Positions 7,992-14,562 of a DNA stretch of 14,831 nt are shown piece after piece. The stretch lies in contig LGRX02012740.1 in the NCBI GenBank assembly GCA_001247695.2, positions 1 to 14,831 on the forward strand. Reading direction: 5' to 3'. The position numbers and the translations under genes were made by a program. The DNA is from Cymbomonas tetramitiformis (taxonomy: Eukaryota; Chlorophyta; Pyramimonadophyceae; Pyramimonadales; Pyramimonadaceae). Each line of letters opens with the position of its first letter. The stretch's first letter is position 1. Under the pieces are notes generated by a model. The model saw only the letters and a program-made list of their open reading frames with translations, made no database searches and was not told the origin of the DNA.

Positions 7992-9047
7992 TTAAGGGGG
8001 TGTTGCTGACTCAACGAGAGTCTGAAGGAATTCATTCGCTCTCTTTACCGCTTCATCATCTGTGACATGTGTAGTCATGGCGACCGAGGCACTCATGGGT
8101 TCAGTGCTAACTATCCTGGCATTTCCGTTAAGGAAAGCGTCACGGCTGACTCTAGAGTGGTGTCTGCAGAGCCTAGATAGCTTTTTCAGAAGAGGCTTTA
8201 ATCTTCTCTGGGGGACTCCAATTATATTCAGAACTTGTCCAGAGTTTTTCGGAAGATAGCCCATCAAGATGAGCTCCTTCGGCCAGGCTGCGCCTGCGCC
8301 CTTGAACGGCTTACTGTCGGTATCCGCGTGTGTTATACCGTAGTGGACGCCACAATAGCGCACCGGGCTGGCGGCCTGTACAACGTCCTTAGGGAGGGGC
8401 CAAGGGCAGAGGCTAGCGGAAATGGTGTGTTTTCTCTCGCCGCTAAGAACCTCCTTCCAAGCCTCGGAGGATATTCCCGTACACTTCCATCTTTTGGTAG
8501 TGATATTAGCTTCAGGCAGAACATTTATATACCACCTAGCTACCTTTTTCTTGGTGCCAGCCCAGTCAAACGCAGGAAAGTTCACACTTTCCGGTCGGAA
8601 CTGTCTATGGCGATGATGACCACATCCGAGAAGTCATCTGTATAGCAGCCTCCGCGCCCGGCAGTACATACGGGCCGTCCCCTGTCCAGTAGCTGTAAGG
8701 AATGAAAGGTGTTGTGAGGGAATCTGATAACCAGTTTGAATCCTTTGGCAAACTATTTATCCTGATTTTCCGGCGAGAGTGGGAGAATCCAAACACTTCG
8801 AAGCCCAGGCGCAGTGTTAGCCGCGTGAAGGCCCAGTTTCAGGGTGGTCATAACCGCTGAGACAGTATCCTCGTCCTTGCCATTGAACGGCGGGTTTCTA
8901 TTAGACATTTCTGCCTCTCTCAGTCATTGGGTCAACATATGCATCATAGTCAAGTCCATCAAATCTAATTCTGCAGAAAGGCCGGCGTGCAGTTTTCATT
9001 TGGTCCGTGGGAATGCACCTCTCTTGAGTACATCCTGGGGTGACAGT
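7992..9047 (-). pseudogene. Decayed DNA N6-adenine methyltransferase
   Basis: In sense order, 9047-8901 reads RIRFDGLDYDAYVDPMTERG. A second frame from 8908 gives NRNPPFNGKDEDTVSAVMTT and SVWILPLSPENQ, has a TAG at 8753-8755, and goes on to KLVIRFPHNTFHS. A third gives YWTGDGPYVLPGAEAA, the second returns with YTDDFSDVVIIAIDSS, and then a 197-codon frame (8585-7992) runs to a stop. The NPPF at 8885-8896 is the catalytic (D/N)PP(Y/F) motif of N6-adenine methyltransferases, preceded by an aspartate-rich DYDAYVDP and followed by a hydrophobic strand, the order seen in the phage-type Dam family. At least four frame changes and one stop show decay. The long C-terminal part is not recognised. Such enzymes occur in phages, DNA viruses of protists and DIRS-type retroelements. 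The - strand frame 9056-9337 may be its broken N-terminus. Confidence 0.6.
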
Positions 9048-9380
9048 TTAACGGATTATAAAAGACGGAGTTCGCATCCGTTCCTATCCAGTTCACGGTC
9101 GTCAATCATGATGTCTAGCAGGCTCCTACCAATAGCATAACAGCTTTGGGGGTCACCCGAATCATTATTACAAGCTTTGAGCGAGGGCCGCGCGCATGGA
9201 TGCCATGTGCCCTCTCGGCGTATAACACGAGAGGGATAAGGGTATTTCTTTGCGGGACAGGTAGTGCCATGATAGGAGTTTCCAAAATTCCTGCTTTCGG
9301 GCATATTGCAATTCAGGGTATATACTAGTACCGGCATGTTCGTTGACTACTGGCTTTGCTGAAACAGCAATGGCACCTTT

Positions 9381-9701
9381 TTAGAGACAGGTGGCCGATA
9401 CATGCCCGCGGATTCTGGCAGTGCCTGGAGATAGAGCTCTTTCTCCACTATTTTCACCACGGAGGTCTGCTAGTGGAAACAGGTTTAGGGAGCGGGTATC
9501 AATGTAGGAAGTTCCCATCCCTGGGTTCAACAACTTAGGTTCTTCTTTGAGCTCCGCTTCAATGTACATTCTGAGTTCAGTGACATGCTCGCCTCTGAGG
9601 TACTCAAGCGCAATGCATGGCCCAGGGCATTCAAGCTGAATATGAGAGAAGGTGCACTTGGTGTTTAGCTGACAATACGGGCAGTTGGGAGAAGTTGACA
9701 C
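9381..9701 (-). pseudogene. Zinc-finger fragment, retroelement-like
   Basis: This open frame of 106 codons has a finger at residues 7-25: C7-P-Y-C10, H20 and C25 (C-x2-C-x9-H-x4-C, followed by P). C-P-x-C ... H-x4-C-P fingers are common in retroelement proteins, for example after the reverse transcriptase of non-LTR elements. The next part (YLRGEHVTELRMYIEAELKE) looks like a charged helix; beyond about residue 55 the reading becomes doubtful and the protein seems to continue in another frame (VEKELYLQALPESAG near 9440). It lies between gag-like fragments and the methyltransferase remnant on the same strand, so all may belong to one element. I saw no reverse transcriptase motif. Confidence 0.4.
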
Positions 9702-10136
9702 TCATATTTTGGTGACCGCGCCGGGGAAGCTTGTAAGCCCAGGAGTTCCCTACTTCACCTTTGGCTGTGACGTTTGAAATGTCCTTGATCGGTGGCACAT
9801 TGTGGCTGCAAGCATTCTCAGGTGTTTACCCTGGGCAAGCATGGCCTTTTATTTTTGCAGGTGAGTAAGACGTTGGATTCTCCTGACATGGTTTCGGATA
9901 TCACCCGTGACAGGCACTTCCATAAAGAAAAGAGAGTAGGGTAGTTCTTCATATCAGGGTTGTATATCGGTTTGGTTTTTGGGTATCGATACAATCCGAT
10001 ATCCGAAAAACGGTATCGATAATCGGCACAATCCACAAACAATCGATTATTTGGACATTTATATGTTATTTGTTATAAATTAAATATGGAACACTAGAAC
10101 CTGCACAATTGATAGTTTGATAATGCAATCTGATAA
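9702..10136. other. AT-rich stretch with TATCGAT motifs, no gene
   Basis: No intact gene is seen. 9960-10050 is dense in TATCGAT, CCGATATC and related self-complementary strings. 10120-10136 is TA-rich and borders the inverted-repeat element; the string TAATGCAATCTGATAA here resembles TAATCGCACGGCGATAA right after the element and could be a worn target duplication. Confidence 0.4.
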
Positions 10137-10404
10137 GGGGGGGCGAACATTGCTTTGGGGGGGAGGGCTCCAATTCCGGACAAGGATTTTGCCCCCCCTA
10201 GCAGCACATCTTAACGTCTAGGGGGGGCTAACCCACCCCCCTAGCAGTTTACCCCCTAAGAGTTCCCTTAAGTGTGTGTTCGGAAATCCTAGGGGTTAGA
10301 CCCCTCCCTAGCAACACGCTTTAACGCCTAGGGGGTTGAACCCCCGCCTACCAAGACGGTGTCCGGAATTGGGGCCTCCCGGAACCGACAATGTTCGCCC
10401 CCCC
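10137..10404. mobile_element. 268-bp MITE-like element with inverted ends
   Basis: The ends are GGGGGGGCGAACATTG (10137-10152) and its exact complement CAATGTTCGCCCCCCC (10389-10404). After a divergent spacer the arms match again at CCAATTCCGGA (10170-10180) and TCCGGAATTGG (10362-10372). There is no open frame, so it would be moved by an enzyme supplied elsewhere. The interior holds CCCCCCCTAG/CTAGGGGGGG palindromes and a repeated 29-bp module (10197-10225 and 10307-10335). Flanking TAATGCAATCTGATAA and TAATCGCACGGCGATAA could be a decayed 16-17-bp target duplication, but this is uncertain and no superfamily can be assigned. The G-run ends could form quadruplexes. Confidence 0.75.
10192..10227. 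repeat. Perfect 10-bp inverted repeat inside the element
   Basis: CCCCCCCTAG (10192-10201) and CTAGGGGGGG (10218-10227) are exact complements separated by 16 bases. A second copy of the module, with shorter arms, lies at 10307-10335. The two copies differ at five of 29 positions, and all five differences are transitions. Confidence 0.8.
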
Positions 10405-10581
10405 TAATCGCACGGCGATAAATACGATATATCGATAGTATCGATTATCGGAAATATCAATATAGAGCCTTGCTTCATATGGGTCATAGCGTGGGCTGCA
10501 TGTCTGCTTCCTCCTCCTCCTCAGGAGGCTCTCTTTGCCGCTCTATCTACTCTATCGTGGAGCCTATCATTGTTGTGTCCC

Positions 10582-10848
10582 CTAATCCATGATCTTGTTG
10601 TGGTCTTCCCCGCTATAGAAGCCCAATTCCTCTAGAATGAATCTTACAGCTTGCAAGTCACGACGGTTTGGTTCTCGGAGTTTCTCTCGAGCACGGATGA
10701 TGGACCATGCAATGCACTAGCGTATGCGATGCACTAGCGTATGAATCAACTTGACTGTATTGGCTAGTAGCTGCTGTCCACGCCACTCCACCTGACTTGT
10801 CTTTTCGGTGTTTCGCACTTCTCGAGAACTTGTGTACTTCCGTATGTT
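10582..10848 (-). pseudogene. Gag-like helical coding remnant
   Basis: One - strand frame reads protein-like from 10848 to a stop at 10582-10584, broken by a single TAG at 10717-10719. The first part includes KTSQVEWRGQQLLANTVKLI, the second IIRAREKLREPNRRDLQAV and FILEELGFYSGEDHNKIMD. Both are charged and helical, with no recognised domain and no ATG at the front. The TAG lies inside a 17-bp tandem duplication (10712-10745), which also offsets the frame by one base relative to a single-copy version. Composition and position next to the finger fragment suggest a gag-like protein of a retroelement; a decayed or spliced cellular gene is possible. Confidence 0.45.
10712..10745. repeat. 17-bp tandem duplication
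   Basis: ATGCACTAGCGTATGCG (10712-10728) is followed directly by ATGCACTAGCGTATGAA. The duplication lies within the decayed - strand coding remnant and carries its in-frame stop. Confidence 0.85.
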
Positions 10849-10994
10849 CTATGTTGAGGCACGTAGGGGGCCTAAGTTGTGTCTTGTGTGTAAGTTACGG
10901 CACATAAATACCGTAGATAAGTAATAAGAAATGTCAATATTATGGGGTTTATTGTACGATTATGTCCCGGTTGCACGGTAATGCTATTTCTACA

Positions 10995-11047
10995 TTACGC
11001 ATTATGCGTAAATCTCAAAACCTTGGAAACACGTGTTTACGCGTAAA
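10995..11047. repeat. Two palindromes sharing the half-site TTACGC
   Basis: TTACGCATTATGCGTAA (10995-11011) has perfect 8-bp arms around one base, and TTTACGCGTAAA (11036-11047) is a perfect 12-bp palindrome. Both contain TTACGC on each strand. They lie just downstream of the - strand remnant 11069-11398. They could be binding sites of a dimeric protein or element-end structures; their role is unknown. Confidence 0.6.
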
Positions 11048-11068
11048 TTACGTCGGGGGAGGTCACGT

Positions 11069-11398
11069 TTATCCGAACATAGATGATGGTCCAGCCGTCT
11101 TTAGTGATTGCCATGCGTCGGTGCGCATGGAGTCTATAGCATGTACCATCGGAGTCATGGACTCTAGAATGCGGACCTTTTGGTCCACTAGCAGGAGTCG
11201 GAGACCTATGATTTCAGCTGACGTAGAGCTCGGTGTTTGAATGTCTGCTTTAATTAGGCGGTCCGTAGCATGGAAGGAACTGCTAGAGGGAATGTTGGCC
11301 TTCCTGACCGATTGGGAGGCCCCTCTATATCCTTCAGCAGATAGGCCGCAAACACCACTGCAAGGAGATATCCTTTTCCTGCGAACAAGGAGCCGTGA
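11069..11398 (-). pseudogene. Gag-like coding remnant, 109 codons without ATG start
   Basis: The - strand frame is open from 11398 (after a TAG) to a TAA at 11069-11071. It is hidden from start-based gene finding because its first ATG is near its end. The second half is convincing protein: EIIGLRLLLVDQKVRILES, then MVHAIDSMRTDAWQSLKT, a likely coiled coil. The first half is Ser-rich (NIPSSSSFHATDRLIKADI). Coiled coils of this kind are typical of gag-like proteins, and the remnant lies upstream, on the same strand, of other broken coding pieces, so a single decayed element is plausible. No domain proves it. Confidence 0.45.
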
Positions 11399-11509
11399 CT
11401 ACGTAGCCATGTCTCCAAACCCTAGAAGAACGATGTAACACGACCCTCGCGCGGCCGCTCGGAGAACCTCTTGGGAAATGAAATAGCAAGGCGAAGCGAG
11501 AGTCGACAC

Positions 11510-11534
11510 TACCCGGTGACAACGCAACCGGGTA
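11510..11534. repeat. 8-bp stem inverted repeat
   Basis: TACCCGGT and ACCGGGTA are separated by nine bases. It lies about 100 bases from a second, stronger inverted repeat with a related ACCCGG core. No gene end lies next to it, so a terminator role is not supported. Confidence 0.5.
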
Positions 11535-11636
11535 ACACAAACACTCCATCACTCAGACTCTCACAAGTGTTCAAGTGTTTAGGCCTGTGCTACACCGGAT
11601 TTGGGTACACTACCGAGAAGCAAATAAGATTCGTTT

Positions 11637-11669
11637 CGCCGGGTCATGCAGCCTCCGTATGACCCGGCG
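11637..11669. repeat. Perfect 11-bp stem inverted repeat
   Basis: CGCCGGGTCAT and ATGACCCGGCG pair perfectly across an 11-base loop. The stem is GC-rich and would be stable in RNA or cruciform DNA. It sits at the boundary between GC-richer sequence and an AT-richer stretch, which would fit an element end, but no partner was found. Confidence 0.65.
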
Positions 11670-12066
11670 ATCATTTTCAGACGAGTTATTAAATCTATAA
11701 ATCACAGTCCGCGCGATCAGATTAATCGATTTCGACATTCGCCTTATCGAACGTGCGAAACGACTTAAAAAGGAATATTTCCGGCAAACGCGCGTCGGTC
11801 CGACGTGGACAGCATCATAAAAACGTGCTCGTGTGTACAGATCGCGTCCGCGTCGTTTGAAAAATATAAACGTTTGAAAACTAGACGCCCCCATCTTCAA
11901 AAGTGTCTGTGATTGGAAAATGCAACATATTCCAGTCCAACGATACACGATCTTCGCACCCCAGCTAGCCGGTGGTCTCTCTGAACCGTTCCCGAGTTTT
12001 TTATCTGATGATCCAGGATTTGTCCCAGGCGACATTTGGGTGACATTTGGTGCAAATGTTGTCCAA
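11670..12066. other. Spacer without a recognised gene
   Basis: Moderately AT-rich sequence downstream of the ankyrin gene (which is on the - strand). A - strand frame (11610-12200) stays open across it, but its front is the GGCGGA microsatellite read as polyproline and the rest has no domain. It may contain 3' untranslated sequence of the ankyrin gene. Confidence 0.35.
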
Positions 12067-12115
12067 GGGGGCGGGGGCGGGGGCGGAGGCGGAGGCGGAG
12101 GCGGAGGCGGGGGCG
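12067..12115. repeat. GGGGGC/GGCGGA hexanucleotide microsatellite
   Basis: About eight hexanucleotide units, first GGGGGC and then GGAGGC, form an almost pure G-rich tract on the + strand. Every frame is open, giving polyglycine on one strand and polyproline or Ser-Ala on the other, so frames over it are not evidence of genes. It has strong quadruplex potential. Confidence 0.9.
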
Positions 12116-12319
12116 TCCGGGTGGAGGAGAGTGGGACCACATGCGGGGGAAGGCGAGGGGGAGAGTCGGCGTCTCCGTCTTGCTGGCGCTCTCCAGTCAT
12201 CGCGCATCATCGCATCGAATATGAAAACAAGGCAAAAATCGCAATCACGAACGCTGTCTGCAAAGCCAGCATCCTGATCGGCCCAGCCCTCCTCGTTGCG
12301 CACCAGCACATTCTGCACC

Positions 12320-13438
12320 TCACTCCTGCACAAGCTGCAGTATTTCGGCTGAGAAGCACAGACCGCCCGCCTCCGCCCATTGTACAGCGCCGCCAAAGTC
12401 CGCCCCCGCCTCCTTCATCAACCGCACCGTCTCCACGCTGCCTCCACTACACGCCAACCACGCAGGCAGTGCACCATCGTCGTCGGCACGCCCAAGCTCC
12501 GCGCCCGCCTCCAGCAGCTGCCTCACCGCCTCATGCAGGCCGTCCTTTGCAGCCAGATGGAGCGCCCACTGCCCTTTGCCCGCATTCACATCCGCCCCCA
12601 TCTCGATCAGCAAGGACAGATCCTCCACAAGCCTCCAACACCTTGCCCGCGCACTGCCCATCAGCTCCACCTTCTGCGCGCCATCGCTAAGCTGCACGAG
12701 CGGCACCACACCAGCAGGCAGCTCCGTGAAGGCCTCCTCGAAGGGGCCGTCGTTCAGGGCCACCTCGAGCACCGCGCCCCGCAGCACGAAGTGCAACACG
12801 TCGCCAGCCCTCAGCACGCCCCGCTCGGAAAGCGCAAGCTTCTTGTCCACCACTGCGCCTCCCGCAAACATCTTGAAATCATTGTTGTAGCCACCACGGA
12901 AGTAGAACAGTCCAGGGTTTTGCTCCCTGTGCACCTCGAGGTCGGCGCCTTGGATAGCCACACCAAAGCCCACGTCTCCGTCCGTCCGCACGATCTTCAG
13001 CGCCCAGCGGCTCACGGCATGCCTCATGGTGGCCATCTTCGTAGCACCACCATCAATGGTGAGGCCAACCACTGCGGAGCCCTTCGAGTCCCCGCCCACG
13101 AAAGTGTAAGCAGGGGAGACCTCCGGAGCAAGCAGCAAGCACTGAAGCGCCGTGCAGCCCTCTCTGTCCTCCGCATCCACCTCCGCACTCTTCTCCACAA
13201 GCTCCCTCACCATCTCCACCATGCCCCTCCCCGCTGCCGCGTGGAGCGGCCGCCGCCCCGTCCCCGCGTTCACTCCAGCCCCCGCCTTCAGCAGCGCCCG
13301 AGCCGCACCCTCCTGCCCGAATGCCAGCGCCACCGTCAGCGCCGTGAGGCCCTCCCCGTCCTCCGCATCCACCTCCGCACCCTTGCCCAACAATGTCAAT
13401 GTCAATGTCAATGTCAGCTTTTGACGAAACGTATGCAT
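12320..13438 (-). CDS. Ankyrin-repeat protein with SPRY-like domain
   Basis: This 372-codon GC-rich frame is probably a protein-protein interaction scaffold. Residues 17-103 hold two to three ankyrin repeats with hallmark strings GKGAEVDAED, RRPLHAAAGRGMVEMVRELV and SAEVDAEDREGCTALQ. Residues about 110-258 form a SPRY/B30.2-like beta domain: WALKIV near 145, GDVGFGVAIQG, AGDVLHFVLR, then ALNDGPFEEAFTELP. Residues 266-350 return to ankyrin repeats (MGADVNAGKGQWALHLAAKDG, LLEAGAELG). The ATG at 13438 is the only in-frame choice, but the first ankyrin repeat is missing its front half, and codons 8-16 are Leu-Thr repeats from a (CAATGT)n microsatellite. The true 5' end is therefore probably in an upstream exon, or the gene was truncated. 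The + strand frames over it (for example 12380-13558) are compositional shadows. Partner and pathway are unknown. Confidence 0.82.
   Translation of the reverse strand: MHTFRQKLTLTLTLTLLGKGAEVDAEDGEGLTALTVALAFGQEGAARALLKAGAGVNAGTGRRPLHAAAGRGMVEMVRELVEKSAEVDAEDREGCTALQCLLLAPEVSPAYTFVGGDSKGSAVVGLTIDGGATKMATMRHAVSRWALKIVRTDGDVGFGVAIQGADLEVHREQNPGLFYFRGGYNNDFKMFAGGAVVDKKLALSERGVLRAGDVLHFVLRGAVLEVALNDGPFEEAFTELPAGVVPLVQLSDGAQKVELMGSARARCWRLVEDLSLLIEMGADVNAGKGQWALHLAAKDGLHEAVRQLLEAGAELGRADDDGALPAWLACSGGSVETVRLMKEAGADFGGAVQWAEAGGLCFSAEILQLVQE
13391..13416. repeat. (CAATGT)n hexanucleotide microsatellite
   Basis: Slightly more than four units of CAATGT lie at the front of the ankyrin frame. On the coding strand this gives repeated Thr-Leu codons, and it also repeats TTGACATTGAC, which contains CTGAC-like branch-point strings. 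That would fit the sequence just before a 3' splice site better than a real N-terminus. Confidence 0.85.
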
Positions 13439-14562
13439 TGGAACCTCTTAAGCTCCACGCCCACGGGCCGCCCCGCCCGAATTTCGGGCCAAGACGAAGT
13501 TCCCTTGGTGGTGGGTATGGACGGGTGCCACCCCGCCCTAGAAGCTATGGCCGGTTGAACGGTGCGAGTGGTGTTACCCACAAGCATCAACCTCTGGGCC
13601 AACGCCATGAGGGTTGCCCCTTTAGTGGTCGCAAGAGACAGGGACAGTATTCCCACTGCCCTCTTAGCCAGGAGAGACAGACCGCACACGAACCGTGGGG
13701 GGCCGGGTGGTGTACCCATGGCCGGAGCCTGAACCCAGTACAGACATTCTCCGAAACAGCTGTGAGCGCTGCCCTGAGGCGGACGCCGCGAAGCGCCCGC
13801 CCCCTGGCAATGGTACAGCAATCTGCCCCCCCCAAAAAAGGCAGGATAAAAGAGTTGGCCTACATGAGTGGATGACCTCCCCAGATGATTGAGCCTCGAT
13901 GAGCGCGTTGCCTCGCACAGTGGCGCCCCCTCCCTCTTAGTTGAACGGTGCGAGTGGTGTTACCCCCAAGCATCAACCAAAATACGGGTATCCAAGGAGC
14001 TCGGAGGAGCCTTGCCATGCACCCGCCCCGTGCCCAGAGACCCTTACACGCGTCACCCAAGAACGCCTGCAGCGCATTGCAATCTCGTGTCCCCCCAGTC
14101 CAGGTTGCGCCCCTTCCCACGCCCTGCGGCCCCCCTCCTTATGGAACGCATAGCGCCCTGAGGGCCAGAAAGTGTGTGCCGCCAGTCAGAAACCAAAACT
14201 TCACCTCCCCAAGGAAAGGGCAAAACTCCCCAACCACCCCCCAGAGGCGCACCACCGCGAGCCCCCCATATCCCCCCTCCCAGGCATTCACTGCAGGCAT
14301 TCACTGCAGGGCATGCACAACAATCGGAAATTCGGAATCGGATAGGCTTCTGATTATAAAAAGATGTTACGACCCGGATGTCTGAATGAAGAGTGAGGAT
14401 GCGCCGCCTGGGGTCAGGCGCTAGTCATTCAGGGCAGAGGTCTCGAGAGGGATCTACTGCGTGCAGACCACTGCCTGAGGTGCCTCGGCAAGACTCCTAC
14501 CGCGGTCAAGCAGAGGACCAGTTCTCCCGAGGGACAGCCACTTTCCTCCTCCCGGGGGGACA
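13439..14562. other. GC-rich stretch, no gene assigned
   Basis: Many frames are open because of composition, and none shows a domain. A 39-bp segment is present twice (see 13554-13978). A 13-bp unit CAGGCATTCACTG occurs twice in tandem (14281-14306). 13477-13491 contains the short palindrome GCCCGAATTTCGGGC. The region lies upstream of the ankyrin frame and could hold its promoter or further exons, but I cannot point to them. Confidence 0.35.
13554..13978. repeat. 39-bp dispersed direct repeat, two copies
   Basis: Copies at 13554-13592 and 13940-13978 start GTTGAACGGTGCGAGTGG and end CAAGCATCAACC, differing at one base, 386 bp apart. Sequence outside the copies is not clearly similar. On the - strand both copies encode the string GNTTRTVQ, in the same relative frame. 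The copies could be ends of an inserted segment, a short dispersed family, or a duplicated protein motif. Confidence 0.75.

Larger units (their letters stand above)
10013..10451. repeat. GTATCGAT(A/T)ATCGG copies flanking the element
   Basis: GTATCGATAATCGG (10013-10026) and GTATCGATTATCGG (10438-10451) match at 13 of 14 bases and lie on either side of the 268-bp element. Because TATCGATA is its own complement, the copies also pair partly as an inverted repeat. Further TATCGATA and CGATAT strings lie beside both. They may be the ends of an older element into which the 268-bp element inserted. Confidence 0.4.

Noticed and set aside
8582..10719. TAG read as an amino acid (alternative genetic code)
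   Set aside because: Two remnants are interrupted by TAG, but the same regions also carry TGA, TAA and frameshifts, and the zinc-finger gene ends in TAG; decay explains it better.
11637..11669. Transcription terminator
   Set aside because: A perfect stem is present, but no T-run follows and no gene ends there; intrinsic terminators are also not expected in nuclear DNA.
11610..12200. 196-codon - strand frame starting with polyproline
   Set aside because: The front is the GGCGGA microsatellite, and the rest shows no protein-like pattern.
12380..13558. 392-codon + strand open frame opposite the ankyrin gene
   Set aside because: It has the composition of a GC-rich shadow (His, Arg, Pro-rich) with no domain, while the - strand frame has clear ankyrin and SPRY-like features.
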